Below are positions 26,233 through 36,066 of a DNA stretch of 64,000 nt, piece by piece; the first letter of the stretch is position 1; each line of letters begins with the position of its first letter. The notes under the pieces are model-generated. The model was not told where the DNA came from, searched no databases, and saw only the letters and a list, made by a program, of their open reading frames with translations. Source of the stretch: Candidatus Latescibacterota bacterium (lineage in GTDB: Bacteria; Latescibacterota; UBA2968; UBA8231); assembly GCA_022827835.1 (NCBI GenBank), contig JAJEIO010000001.1, positions 56,733 through 120,732 of the forward strand. Direction: 5' to 3'. A program made the position numbers and the translations under genes.

Positions 26233-27171
26233 ATGGATGCATTGCCCGATGTCATTCCCTTGACGCCCTATTACCGGGAGATGGTGTGGGGTGGACGTCG
26301 CTTAGCCGAGCTTTACGGCAAAGCCCTGCCAGACGATGCGCTCATTGGCGAGTCCTTTGAACTGTCGGCGTACGCGGGCCGCGAGAGCCGGACGGCGGAC
26401 GGTCGCTCGCTGCGCGAGTTGGTGGAAACACATCGCGCCGACTTGGTCGGTGCTGCGGTATGGGCGCGCTACGGTGGGCGCTTTCCCTTGCTTATTAAGC
26501 TGCTCGACGCCCAGCAGGATTTGTCGATCCAAGTGCATCCCGACGACGAGTACGCCCGGCGCAACGGGTTGGTCGATAGCGGTAAGATGGAGGCTTGGTA
26601 CGTGCTGCAATCAGACGGCGGTCGCGTGGCTTGCGGGTTGGCCGAGGGAGTGGGCCGCGCGGAGTTTGTCGCTGCCCACGCGGCCAACCGCGTCGCTGAG
26701 GTCGTCCGTTTTTACCCGGTCGCGCAAGGGGACGTGCTCTTTTTGCCGCCGGGTACGGTACACGCCCTGTGTCGGGGGGTTGTCCTGTACGAGGTGCAGC
26801 AAACGAGCGACCTGACCTTCCGCATCTACGACTACGACCGGCCGCGCGAGCTGCACTGGGAGCAGGCTCTTGAGGTCATTGACTTTGCTCAGCGTCTGTC
26901 TGGGCCGGTGCCGCATCCCGTGTTGCGGGGCCAAGTGCTGGTAGAGTCCGAGCATTTTGTGCTGCGCGGCTGCGGCTTAGACGGCGGCCAGGCCGAGCAC
27001 AGGGCCGAGGGATCGTTTTTGTCGCTGACGGTCGTCCGCGGCCGGGCGCGCGTGGGGGAGTGCGCCTTGGACGCGGGTGCGACCGTGCTGGTGCCGGCTG
27101 GGCGGGCTTGCGAGATCGCGCCGCTGGGAGGCGAAAGACTGGAGTACCTAATCGCTTCTGTACCCGTCTGA
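26233..27171 (+). CDS. manA: Class I mannose-6-phosphate isomerase
   Basis: A 312-residue cupin-fold enzyme interconverting mannose-6-phosphate and fructose-6-phosphate in the cytosol. The zinc ligands are in place: Q100 and H102 (QVHPDD), E120 (GKMEAWY) and H177 (PPGTVHAL). The short length matches the B. subtilis-type ManA group, not the longer enteric type. It starts 2 bases after the kinase gene, so the two are probably co-transcribed, linking the kinase to sugar-phosphate metabolism. Confidence 0.85.
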   Translation: MDALPDVIPLTPYYREMVWGGRRLAELYGKALPDDALIGESFELSAYAGRESRTADGRSLRELVETHRADLVGAAVWARYGGRFPLLIKLLDAQQDLSIQVHPDDEYARRNGLVDSGKMEAWYVLQSDGGRVACGLAEGVGRAEFVAAHAANRVAEVVRFYPVAQGDVLFLPPGTVHALCRGVVLYEVQQTSDLTFRIYDYDRPRELHWEQALEVIDFAQRLSGPVPHPVLRGQVLVESEHFVLRGCGLDGGQAEHRAEGSFLSLTVVRGRARVGECALDAGATVLVPAGRACEIAPLGGERLEYLIASVPV

Positions 27172-27241
27172 AAAGTCTTGCCGGAACGCCAGCCCCGATT
27201 ATCATTAACCAACACAACCACCAACAACGAAGGAGTGTATT

Positions 27242-28027
27242 GTGAGTCTATTTTCGCTAGAGGGAAAAGTTGCTCTCGTCACTGGCGCTAGTCGCGGCAT
27301 TGGTCGCGGGGTGGCCGCGGGCATGGCTGAGGCCGGAGCCACGGTTATCTGCGCTGCCCGCACCCGCAGTCAGCTCGACGAAGCCGTCGCCGCCATTGAG
27401 GCCAGCGGCGGTAAGGCCCGCGCGGTTGAGCTGGATATGGCCGACTTAGAGGGTATGGATGCGGCCTTGGAGCAATGCGGGCCTATAGACATCCTGTTCA
27501 ACAATGCCGGCATGAACATCCGCCAGCCTATCGTCGAGGTCTCGGAGGAAAACTACGATCAGATCATGGCCGTCAATCTCAAGGGCCTGTATTTCCTCAG
27601 CCAAAAGGTCGGCCGCCAGATGATCGAGCGCGGCCAAGGCGGCAAGATCATCAACATCGGCTCGTTGACCACGGGCTACGCTCTTGCCAAGGTCTCGGTG
27701 TACACCGCGACCAAGGGAGCCGTCGGCCAGCTCACCAAGGGCCAAGCCATTGAGTTCGGCTCGCACAATATCCAGGTCAACGCCATCTGCCCGGGCTTTA
27801 TAATCACCTCGCTCAGTGAGAAGCTGTGGGCCGACGACACCATGCGTGCTTGGGGCGAGGGACGGGTTGTGCTCAACCGCTTGGGGACGCCCGAAGACTT
27901 GGTCGGCACGGCCGTCTTTCTCGCCGCGCCGGCCTCGGATTACGTCACCGGGCAGTGCATCTACGTCGATGGCGGTTTCATGGCCGGCGACGAGTGGCCC
28001 TTGCCGCCGGTGGCCGGTGGTAAGTAG
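27242..28027 (+). CDS. SDR oxidoreductase, gluconate-5-dehydrogenase/KduD-like
   Basis: A 261-residue classical short-chain dehydrogenase. The NAD(P) motif TGASRGIG (14-21), NNAG and catalytic YTATK are intact, with INIGSL supplying the Ser. The closest type by general appearance is gluconate 5-dehydrogenase or 2-deoxy-D-gluconate 3-dehydrogenase, but the substrate cannot be fixed from sequence alone. GTG 27242 is preceded by AAGGAG. It lies 70 bases after manA and 47 bases before acs. Confidence 0.8.
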   Translation: MSLFSLEGKVALVTGASRGIGRGVAAGMAEAGATVICAARTRSQLDEAVAAIEASGGKARAVELDMADLEGMDAALEQCGPIDILFNNAGMNIRQPIVEVSEENYDQIMAVNLKGLYFLSQKVGRQMIERGQGGKIINIGSLTTGYALAKVSVYTATKGAVGQLTKGQAIEFGSHNIQVNAICPGFIITSLSEKLWADDTMRAWGEGRVVLNRLGTPEDLVGTAVFLAAPASDYVTGQCIYVDGGFMAGDEWPLPPVAGGK

Positions 28028-28074
28028 TTTGTGCTATTGATGGCTATTTCTACCCTAATGAGGAGTTAGCTCGC

Positions 28075-30030
28075 ATGTCTGAAGTCTATACACCCAATGC
28101 TGATTTACGCGACTGTGCGCACGTCAAAAGCATGGAGGAGTACCGGGAAGAGTACGCGTGTTCCATTGCCGATCCAGAGGCTTTTTGGGCCGCAAAGGCC
28201 GCGGAGTTCCACTGGTTTAAGGAGTGGGACGCCGTGCGGTCGTACAACTACGACATGGACGCCGGGCCGATTGCGATTGAGTGGTTTGCTGGCGGCCAGA
28301 CCAACATCGCGTACAACTGCCTCGACCGGCACCTCGATGCCAAAGGCGATCAGGTTGCCATTATCTGGGAGGGCAACGAGCCGGGGGAAGATGCCACGCT
28401 GACCTATAAAGAGCTGCACGAACAGGTCTGCAAATTCGCCAATGTGCTCAAGGCGCGCGGCGTCAACAAGGGCGACCGCGTCTCCATCTACCTGCCGATG
28501 GTGCCTGAACTGGCCATTGCCATGTTGGCCTGCGCCCGCATTGGCGCGATCCACTCGATCGTGTTCGGCGGCTTTTCCGCAGACGCGCTCGCCGACCGCA
28601 TCGTCGATTCCACCTGCACGACTGTCATCACCTGCAACGGCACCCATCGCGGCGACAAGCCGATCCTGATGAAACCCGTAGCCGACCAAGCCATGGCCGA
28701 TGCGGATGCGCGCATGGACGCCGAGGTAGCGACCTGCATCGTGGTCGATCGCGCGGATTTTGCCGTGGATATGCAGGCAGGCCGCGACTGCTGGTGGCAC
28801 GATCTGATGGCCGATGCGGACGCCGACTGCCCCTGCGAGGTCATGGACGCCGAGGATCCGCTCTTCATCCTCTATACCTCTGGATCCACGGGGCAACCCA
28901 AGGGCGTGCAGCACACGGTCGGGGGGTACATGGTCTATACGGGCACCACGCACAAGTACGTCTTCGACTACCACGACGGAGACATCTACTTCTGCGCGGC
29001 CGACATTGGCTGGGTCACTGGCCACTCGTATATTGTATATGGTCCGATGGCCAACGGCGCGACCACCGTGATGTTTGAAGCCATTCCCACCTATCCCAAC
29101 CCGGACCGCTATTGGCAGACCATTGAGAAGTGGAACGTCAATCAGTTCTACACGGCCCCGACCGCCATTCGCGCGATTGCTGCGGCTGGTGAGGAGTGGC
29201 CTGCTGGCTACGAGATGCCGTCCCTGCGCCTGCTGGGCACGGTCGGCGAGCCGATCAATCCCGAAGCTTGGCGCTGGTATCACAAAAACGCTGGCAAGGA
29301 ACGCTGCCCCATTGTCGATACGTGGTGGCAGACCGAGACTGGAGGCATCCTCATCTCGCCGTTGCCTGGGGCGACTCCGACCAAGCCCGGCTCGGCCACT
29401 TTCCCCTTCTTCGGCATTGAGCCGGTCGTGCTCGACCCAGAGAAAGGCACGGAGATAGAAGGCAACGGCGTCACTGGCGTCTTGGCTATGCGCGCTCCTT
29501 GGCCGGGACAGATGCGCACGGTGTACGGCGACCACGAGCGCTTTGAGCAGACCTATTTCCAGCAGTACAAGGGCTACTACTTTACGGGCGACGGCTGTCG
29601 GCGCGACGAGGATGGATACTACTGGATCACCGGCCGCGTCGATGATGTGATCAATGTCTCCGGCCATCGCATGGGCACGGCCGAGGTCGAGAGCGCGTTG
29701 GTGCTGCACGCCAAGGTGGCCGAGGCCGCAGTCGTTGGTTTTCCACACGACATCAAGGGCGAGGGCATTTACGCGTACGTGACGCTCAACGCGGGTGAGG
29801 AGTACACCGACGCGCTCAGGAACGAACTCAAGCAACAGGTGCGCACGGCAATCGGCCCGATCGCTACCCCAGATGTCATCCACTGGGCACCGGGGTTGCC
29901 CAAGACGCGCTCGGGCAAGATTATGCGCCGCATCCTGCGCAAAATAGCCACTGACGAGACCGACTCCATCGGCGACACCTCGACGCTAGCGGATCCAGCG
30001 GTTGTGGACTCGCTTATTGCCAATAAGTAG
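28075..30030 (+). CDS. acs: Acetyl-CoA synthetase (AMP-forming)
   Basis: A 651-residue enzyme converting acetate, ATP and CoA to acetyl-CoA, AMP and pyrophosphate. Diagnostic segments are [15 protein letters not shown] (P-loop), [49 protein letters not shown] and [13 protein letters not shown] with the conserved lysine that is commonly acetylated. The length matches bacterial Acs. ATG 28075 is preceded by GAGGAG. The stop overlaps the GTG of the next gene (TAGTG), so the two are coupled. Confidence 0.93.
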   Translation: MSEVYTPNADLRDCAHVKSMEEYREEYACSIADPEAFWAAKAAEFHWFKEWDAVRSYNYDMDAGPIAIEWFAGGQTNIAYNCLDRHLDAKGDQVAIIWEGNEPGEDATLTYKELHEQVCKFANVLKARGVNKGDRVSIYLPMVPELAIAMLACARIGAIHSIVFGGFSADALADRIVDSTCTTVITCNGTHRGDKPILMKPVADQAMADADARMDAEVATCIVVDRADFAVDMQAGRDCWWHDLMADADADCPCEVMDAEDPLFILYTSGSTGQPKGVQHTVGGYMVYTGTTHKYVFDYHDGDIYFCAADIGWVTGHSYIVYGPMANGATTVMFEAIPTYPNPDRYWQTIEKWNVNQFYTAPTAIRAIAAAGEEWPAGYEMPSLRLLGTVGEPINPEAWRWYHKNAGKERCPIVDTWWQTETGGILISPLPGATPTKPGSATFPFFGIEPVVLDPEKGTEIEGNGVTGVLAMRAPWPGQMRTVYGDHERFEQTYFQQYKGYYFTGDGCRRDEDGYYWITGRVDDVINVSGHRMGTAEVESALVLHAKVAEAAVVGFPHDIKGEGIYAYVTLNAGEEYTDALRNELKQQVRTAIGPIATPDVIHWAPGLPKTRSGKIMRRILRKIATDETDSIGDTSTLADPAVVDSLIANK

Positions 30031-31991
30031 TGACCGCCGACGCCTTCGCAGTGCCTGAAGGAAGCGATTACAACTTCTCCTGCGAGTGGCTGGAGACCAA
30101 CGGCTTGGGGGGGTGGGCCTCCTCCACGGTTAGCGGCGCACACACTCGGCGCTACCACGGCCTGCTGGTTGTGGCGACCTGTCCGCCGGTTGGCCGGGTG
30201 GTGTTGCTCTCGCGGCTCGACGAGACTTTGGTCCTACCCACAAGACGCGTCGAGCTAAGTTGCAGCCTTTTTCCCGGAGTTATTCACCCACGGGGCGACC
30301 AATGGCTAAAGGACTTCGCGCCCGAGCCGGTGCCGACGTGGACGTACGCGGGGGATGGGTGGGTGTTGTGCAAGCGGCTGGCTTTGCTGGCGGGTGAGCA
30401 CGCCTTGGTCGTCGCGTACGAACTGGTGGAAGCGTCTGAGCCACTTTGTTTGGAATTGCGCCCCTTTTTCGCGGGCCGGGATTATCACCACTTGATGCAG
30501 GCCAACGATCAAGTCGCCCGCACTGCTGCTTGGGCCGACGATGTGCTGGCCTATCAACCCTATCCCGATCAGCCCCCTGCCTACATCTACGCTACCGACG
30601 CATCTTGGGAGGCCGACCCGGACTGGTACTACAACTTCCAATATCCGCGCGAGGAAGAGCGCGGCCTCGATCACAGCGAAGACCTATTCACGCCCGGCTA
30701 CCTGCGTCTGCGACTCGCCCCCGGAGCTACTGTTGGCGTAGTCGCAGCCACTGAGCTTCCCACTTGCCGCGACCCCATTGCGCTCCTTGCCGACGAAATC
30801 GAGCACCGTCAGCAGGTGGAGGTACGCGCTCCTTGGGCCGCTGATCCTTTGCTGCGGTCGCTGGCACGGGCGGCCGATCAGTTTCTGGTGCGGCGCGGCG
30901 ACGGCCTGCACACCATTGTCGCGGGGTACCACTGGTTCACGGATTGGGGCCGCGACACCATGATCGCCCTGCCCGGTCTCTGCTTAGTCACTGAGCGCTT
31001 TGCCGAGGCGCGGGGAATCTTCGCGGCGTTTGCCGAGCACGTCAGCGAGGGCATGATACCCAACCGCTTTCCCGACACGGGGGAGGAGCCGGAATACCAC
31101 GCTGTTGACGCGACCTTGTGGTTTTTTGTCGCGCTCTACAAGTATTTGCAATACACCCAAGACTACGAGTTTGCCAGCGAGCTGTGGCCGACGCTAGAGG
31201 ACATAGCCGCTTGGCACGAGCGCGGCACGCGCCATCAGATTCGGGTTGATGACGATGGCCTGCTCGCGGCTGGGGAGCCGGGAGTGCAACTGACGTGGAT
31301 GGACGCCAAGGTCGGCGATTGGGTGGTCACGCCGCGCATGGGCAAGCCGGTGGAGGTCAATGCGCTCTGGTACAATGCGCTCAAAATTTTGCAGCACTTG
31401 GCCGAGACATTTGGTCGGCGCACTGATTACAGCCAACGCGCGGCTGAGGTGCAGGCGTCCTTTGAGCGCTTGTTCTGGTGCGAAGAGCGAGGATACCTGT
31501 GCGATGTGGTCGCACCCGAGGGGCCGGATTGGGCGATCCGCCCCAACCAAATTTTTGCGCTCTCGCTGCCCTTTCCACTCGTCGAGGGCGAGCGGGCGCG
31601 GCGAATCTTATCCGTGATTGACGAGCACTTGCTGACCCCGCGCGGTCTGCGGAGTCTTTCGCCGAGCGATCCGGCGTACTGCGCTCAGTATGCGGGCGGT
31701 CTTTGGGAGCGCGACAGTGCGTATCACCAGGGCACGGTGTGGGGCTGGCTCATCGGCCCGTACCTCACTGCCCTCTGTCGTTGTCACGGCAGTGAGGGCC
31801 GCCAGCGCGGTCGTGCGCTGCTCGACGGGTTTGCCGCGCACTTGCATGAGGTAGGCTTGGGGACGGTCTCGGAGATATTTGACGCCGAGCCGCCTTTTGC
31901 GCCGCGCGGCTGTATTGCCCAGGCGTGGAGCGTGGGGGAGTTGTTGCGGGCGGGGGTGGAAGATGTGAGCGATTATCTAGCGCGCCCTTGA
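30030..31991 (+). CDS. Glycogen debranching enzyme (GH133-type amylo-1,6-glucosidase)
   Basis: A 653-residue protein of the archaeal/bacterial GDE type: an N-terminal beta domain (EWLETNGLGGWASSTVSGAHTRRYHGLL) and a C-terminal (alpha/alpha)6 barrel (WFTDWGRDTMIALPGL, EYHAVDATLWFFVAL, WMDAKVGDWVVTPR, VEVNALWYNAL). It hydrolyses alpha-1,6 branches of glycogen-like polymers in the cytosol. GTG 30030 overlaps the acs stop. There is no signal peptide. The two genes may link storage-glucan use with acetate activation. Confidence 0.85.
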   Translation: MTADAFAVPEGSDYNFSCEWLETNGLGGWASSTVSGAHTRRYHGLLVVATCPPVGRVVLLSRLDETLVLPTRRVELSCSLFPGVIHPRGDQWLKDFAPEPVPTWTYAGDGWVLCKRLALLAGEHALVVAYELVEASEPLCLELRPFFAGRDYHHLMQANDQVARTAAWADDVLAYQPYPDQPPAYIYATDASWEADPDWYYNFQYPREEERGLDHSEDLFTPGYLRLRLAPGATVGVVAATELPTCRDPIALLADEIEHRQQVEVRAPWAADPLLRSLARAADQFLVRRGDGLHTIVAGYHWFTDWGRDTMIALPGLCLVTERFAEARGIFAAFAEHVSEGMIPNRFPDTGEEPEYHAVDATLWFFVALYKYLQYTQDYEFASELWPTLEDIAAWHERGTRHQIRVDDDGLLAAGEPGVQLTWMDAKVGDWVVTPRMGKPVEVNALWYNALKILQHLAETFGRRTDYSQRAAEVQASFERLFWCEERGYLCDVVAPEGPDWAIRPNQIFALSLPFPLVEGERARRILSVIDEHLLTPRGLRSLSPSDPAYCAQYAGGLWERDSAYHQGTVWGWLIGPYLTALCRCHGSEGRQRGRALLDGFAAHLHEVGLGTVSEIFDAEPPFAPRGCIAQAWSVGELLRAGVEDVSDYLARP

Positions 31992-32033
31992 CAGATCTCA
32001 ACGCAGCCCTTTTAATAGCCCGAGCAAATAACG

Positions 32034-32220
32034 GCGCAGGTGCTCGCTGCCGCACGGCAGTGGGAGAATAGGGAAGGCAGTGTAAATCTGCCGCGGTCCC
32101 GCCACTGTGACCGGTTGACGGCCCATTGGTCGTCGCGTCCCCGACATCAGCCACTGATTCTCAGGTGGATCGGGAAGGAGTCGGAGGACACATAGCCGGA
32201 AGCCAGGAGACCTGCCTGCG
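32034..32220 (+). promoter_or_regulatory. Cobalamin (B12) riboswitch
   Basis: The 238-base gap before the receptor gene holds a full class-I cobalamin aptamer. Visible conserved parts are GGGAAGGCAGTGTAAATCTG, the box GCCGCGGTCCCGCCACTGTG around 32090-32107 and the 3' box GCCAGGAGACCTGCC near 32200-32215. A 6-bp P1 stem pairs CGCAGG (32034-32039) with CCTGCG at the 3' end. The Shine-Dalgarno GAGGTGA lies right after the aptamer, so translational control is likely. It should repress the B12 uptake operon when adenosylcobalamin is plentiful. Confidence 0.93.
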
Positions 32221-32230
32221 ACCGAGGTGA

Positions 32231-34522
32231 ATGACACCCTTCGGTAGAAAGGTTGGTCCACCGGTGCCTAGAACAAGCACCCAGACCCGCACTCATTCGA
32301 GGGCGGGCTTTTTTATTGTTTTTTTCTTGCTGGCCCTGTATCCCGGGGCTCTATTGGCCGGGTCGCTACAGGGCCGGTTGCTCGATCAGGACGCGGGACG
32401 CCCCGTGTCTGGTGCTGTATTGACGCTGAGCGCCGCATCCGGCGCAGTCCATTCCGTCCGCAGCGATACGACCGGCTCCTTCCGCCTCGAAAGTCTGTCA
32501 ACAGGCACTTGGGATTTGCGCGTGGAACGGCTGGGCTACCGGCCCCTGCACGGCCGCATCCAGATCGACGCAGCCCCCACCTCCGTCGAGTTGCACCTAC
32601 AATCTCTGCCCATGATCATGGACGAGTTGGTGGTCCGCGCCCGCCGCGACCCCAAGGGCAAGCACATTGCTTCTTTCGTCGAAACTATTGTCTTGGGCAA
32701 CCAACGTGCGCCCGGCGCGGATTTAGCTCAGACGCTCGACCGCGCTACTGGAGTCAATATCCGCCGCTACGGCGGGTTGGGCGCGTTTAGCACCCTTTCT
32801 ATTCGCGGGTCCACTGCCGAACAGGTCCAAGTTTTCCTCGATGGGGTGCCGCTTAACTCGGCTGTTGGCGGTGGCGTGGATCTAGGCGGCTTGCCCATTG
32901 GCGGCGTCGAAAGCGTCGATATCTATCGGGGAGCAGTGCCGGCGCGCTTTGGTGGCAACAGCCTCGGCGGCGTGGTTCACATTCGCACGCAACCGCTCGG
33001 CGGCAAAGTCCGCACGCGCTTGCACACGGCCTCCGGTTCGTACGGCACCCGCCGATTGGGCGCTTCGCTCAGCGGTCCCTATAAGGGTTGGGAGTACTTG
33101 GGGTTGGTCAACTACCGAGCCAGCCGCAACGACTTTCGCTTTTGGGACGACAATGGCACTGAGTACAACGCCCAAGACGACGGCTGGGCGCGACGGCTCA
33201 ACAGCGATTTTCGCGGCGTGCGCGGCTTGGCCAAAATCGGGCGCAGCTTGGGTGCCAGCCGCTTGCATATTCACAACACCTTTGATCTGAGCTATAAAGG
33301 CATTCCCGGCATTGGCAACAACCAATCTCTGCATACTCGCTACGACACGTGGCGTCATATCGCCGAAGCGGCGCTCTTCGGTCCGCTAGGCGATGGCCGC
33401 GCCGGGTACCGGCTCAAAGCCCACCATTCCCGCGAAAAAGACGAGTACCAAGATCGGCACGGCGAAGTGGGCTTAGGCCGCCAGCACGACCGCAATATCA
33501 CCCAGAGCTTGGGCCTGCGCGGCGAGGTGAATGCCCTGTTGCCCGGTGAGTCGCTGCTGACCGCTTTTGTCGCGGCTCGGCGCGAGATCTTTGTTCCCGA
33601 CGATCTACTTCGTCCTGAAAGTCGGCTGTTGCGCAGTCGCCGCCGGGCGTTGGCTGTCGGCACCGAGGTGGAGGTGGGGTTGGGGCAGCGATTGACGCTC
33701 AATGCGGGTACGCAGGCAGAAGGGCTCGACGACCGCTTTTTCGATCGGAAGTACTTCGCGCCTAGCGAGGTGTTGCCGAGCCGGGACAATGGCGAAATCC
33801 TGTGGGGCTATCGCATGGGTGCGGCCTTGGACTTAGGCGCTGGCTTGGCGCTCAAAGCCCACAATGGCCGCTATCAGCGCGCGCCCAATTTCTTTGAACT
33901 GTTCGGCGACCGAGGTGCGGTGATCGGCAATACCAACCTCGTCAGTGAAGAAGGGCGCAACTGGGATTTGGGTTTGGTTTTTCGCGGTCCCGCCGATGGA
34001 GTGGGGCTGGCCGAGGTTGTGTACTACCACAATCGCGTCGAAGACCTCATTCGCTTTATGCAAAATTCACAGCGGGTGTCGCGGCCCTACAATATGGGAC
34101 GCGCTCTGCTGCGCGGCGTGGAAACGCGGGTCGAGGCGCGGTTGCTGCCAAGGCTGACGCTCCGTGGCAATTACGCGTATCAGCGCACCGAAAACCGGAC
34201 TCCGTTCTCTTTTGAACGGGGCAACGACCTGCCCAATGCGCCGCGTCATCGGCTCAATACGCGCATTTCCTTCGACTTAGGACGCTCGGAGATATACGGA
34301 GAATTCAGCCGTGAAAGTCGGCATTTCCTTGATCGCGCTAATCTGCGAACCGTGCCCGTTCGCGCCCTGTACAACCTCGGCGGCAGTGTGCCGTTAGCCG
34401 AGGGCATTGCCTTGGCTTGGGAGCTGCGCAACCTGACTGACAATCAAGTAGCCGATCTGTGGGGCTACCCGCTGCCGGGACGCTCGTATGGGCTGTCCGT
34501 GCATTATGCTGCGCATCAGTAG
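32231..34522 (+). CDS. btuB: TonB-dependent cobalamin receptor (BtuB-like)
   Basis: A 763-residue outer-membrane receptor. After a signal peptide (GFFIVFFLLALYPGALLAG) comes a CarboxypepD_reg-like beta domain (GRLLDQDAGRPVSGAVLTL), a TonB-box-like DELVVRAR, the plug domain (TLDRATGVNIRRYGG, STLSIRGSTAEQVQVFLDGVPLN) and a 22-strand barrel type C-terminal half ending SVHYAAHQ. The cobalamin riboswitch in front and the BtuFCD genes behind identify B12 or another corrinoid as the ligand. ATG 32231 follows GAGGTGA; GTG 32264 would give a tighter signal peptide. Confidence 0.88.
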   Translation: MTPFGRKVGPPVPRTSTQTRTHSRAGFFIVFFLLALYPGALLAGSLQGRLLDQDAGRPVSGAVLTLSAASGAVHSVRSDTTGSFRLESLSTGTWDLRVERLGYRPLHGRIQIDAAPTSVELHLQSLPMIMDELVVRARRDPKGKHIASFVETIVLGNQRAPGADLAQTLDRATGVNIRRYGGLGAFSTLSIRGSTAEQVQVFLDGVPLNSAVGGGVDLGGLPIGGVESVDIYRGAVPARFGGNSLGGVVHIRTQPLGGKVRTRLHTASGSYGTRRLGASLSGPYKGWEYLGLVNYRASRNDFRFWDDNGTEYNAQDDGWARRLNSDFRGVRGLAKIGRSLGASRLHIHNTFDLSYKGIPGIGNNQSLHTRYDTWRHIAEAALFGPLGDGRAGYRLKAHHSREKDEYQDRHGEVGLGRQHDRNITQSLGLRGEVNALLPGESLLTAFVAARREIFVPDDLLRPESRLLRSRRRALAVGTEVEVGLGQRLTLNAGTQAEGLDDRFFDRKYFAPSEVLPSRDNGEILWGYRMGAALDLGAGLALKAHNGRYQRAPNFFELFGDRGAVIGNTNLVSEEGRNWDLGLVFRGPADGVGLAEVVYYHNRVEDLIRFMQNSQRVSRPYNMGRALLRGVETRVEARLLPRLTLRGNYAYQRTENRTPFSFERGNDLPNAPRHRLNTRISFDLGRSEIYGEFSRESRHFLDRANLRTVPVRALYNLGGSVPLAEGIALAWELRNLTDNQVADLWGYPLPGRSYGLSVHYAAHQ

Positions 34523-34579
34523 GGGCAGTTCCTACAAGGGACGACGCTACTAACCACTAACTAACTAAGGAGGATTTTT

Positions 34580-35989
34580 GTGTATCGCATTTCCATTTTA
34601 GCCGTCTCTGTCTTGTTGCTGGCGAACTCGTCGTCGGCGCAGGGCGATCTCTTCATCATCACTACGGACTTTTCCACTGGCAGCACGGCCTTTTTGGCCG
34701 CAAATGCGGCTGAGGCCGAAGTGAATCTGTTGGGCATCCATTCGGATGCAGTGGGGCACTACCACGACGGCCGCGTCTATATTGTCAACCGCTGGGGACA
34801 GGATAATATCTTGGTGCTAGACGCGATGGATTTGCGCACTCCGCTGACGCAGTTTTCGGTGGGCAATGGAGCCAACCCGCACGACATCGAAATCGTCGCA
34901 CCCGACAAGGCGTATGTGACGCGCTACGAGACGACATCTTTGCTGATCGTCAATCCCCAAGACGGCGCGGAATTGGGCGAGATTGATCTGAGCGCGTTCG
35001 CCGACGCGGATGGCCTGCCCGAGGTATCGCAAATTGTCCGCGTGGGCGAACGGCTCTACTTGAGTTGCCAGCGCCTCGACCGCGACGGTGGGTGGGGACC
35101 GGTTGATGTTAGCTACCTGATCGTCGTTGATATAGCGACGGACACGCTCGTGGACGTGGACCCGGAAGCCGAGGGCGTGCAGGGCATTGCGCTGAGTGTC
35201 GCCAATCCCAACAGCATGGCCGTGGTCGGCGAGCAGATTGCCGTGGGGGTAGTGGCCAATTTTGGCGACCGGGCCGGCGGCGTGGAAATTGTCGATACGG
35301 CTACTAACCGCAGCCTTGGATTGGCCGTTAGTGAGGAGGGCTTGGGCGGCGATATCACGTCCATGGTACTCGTTGACCAAAATCGGGGCTATGCCGTGGT
35401 CGCGGACGAAAACTTCGCCAACAGCGTCCGGCCCTTTGAGTTGTCCAGCGGTGTGGTGGGTGCGCCCTTGGAAAATATCAGCGGCGGTTTCATACCCAGC
35501 TTGGCGGTAGATGGCGATCGTTTGATCGTCGCCGATCGCGGGAGTTTCGCCGATCCGGCTAGTGCGGGACTCAAATTCTACGACGCGGGCACCGGCGCGT
35601 TCCTGAGCGGCCCCATCGACACTGGCCTGCCGCCGCAGGATATCGTGGTCCTGAGCGATGCGGCCGTTCCCACGGCTGTGGAGGAGACCGCCGACACCGG
35701 CTTGCCGCAGGAGTTCGCCTTGGAGGCGGCCTATCCTAATCCCTTTAACGCTTCGGTACAGATTCCCTTTGTGGTCTGGCAGGCCAATACTCCGGTCGAA
35801 TTGACCGTCCACGATGTGTTGGGCCGCACCGTCCGCACGCTGATCGCCGGTATGATGGACGCCGGGAGACACGTGCTCCACTGGGACGGTCGCAATGCCG
35901 CAGGTGAGCCGGTGGGCAACGGCGCGTATCTAGTGCAGTTGCGCGCTGACAGTCAACGGGTGGTGGGCAAGGTGATGTTGATTAAATGA
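34580..35989 (+). CDS. Secreted beta-propeller with C-terminal sorting domain (possible BtuG analogue)
   Basis: A 469-residue exported protein: signal peptide (ILAVSVLLLANSSSA), then a YncE-like beta-propeller of about seven blades (LLGIHSDAVGHYHDGRVYIVN, GNGANPHDIEIVAPDKAYVTRY), then a FlgD-like domain starting AAYPNPFNASVQIPF and ending VGKVMLIK, the kind used as an outer-surface sorting signal in FCB bacteria. GTG 34580 has AAGGAGG in front. Its place between btuB and pduO recalls Bacteroides BtuG, a surface beta-propeller that binds B12 and docks on BtuB. The comparison is by fold and context only. BtuG is a lipoprotein, whereas this protein has no lipobox. Confidence 0.65.
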   Translation: MYRISILAVSVLLLANSSSAQGDLFIITTDFSTGSTAFLAANAAEAEVNLLGIHSDAVGHYHDGRVYIVNRWGQDNILVLDAMDLRTPLTQFSVGNGANPHDIEIVAPDKAYVTRYETTSLLIVNPQDGAELGEIDLSAFADADGLPEVSQIVRVGERLYLSCQRLDRDGGWGPVDVSYLIVVDIATDTLVDVDPEAEGVQGIALSVANPNSMAVVGEQIAVGVVANFGDRAGGVEIVDTATNRSLGLAVSEEGLGGDITSMVLVDQNRGYAVVADENFANSVRPFELSSGVVGAPLENISGGFIPSLAVDGDRLIVADRGSFADPASAGLKFYDAGTGAFLSGPIDTGLPPQDIVVLSDAAVPTAVEETADTGLPQEFALEAAYPNPFNASVQIPFVVWQANTPVELTVHDVLGRTVRTLIAGMMDAGRHVLHWDGRNAAGEPVGNGAYLVQLRADSQRVVGKVMLIK

Positions 35990-36066
35990 AAGGGTTACGA
36001 CGATGACGGTTGTGTCCAAGACGACCGAAGCTGGACAAGGGTAGATAAACGAGAAAGGCAACAGGC

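Noticed and set aside
28105..29883. A 592-codon open frame on the minus strand
   Set aside because: It is entirely opposite the acetyl-CoA synthetase gene, which has every family motif. The frame is an antisense shadow.
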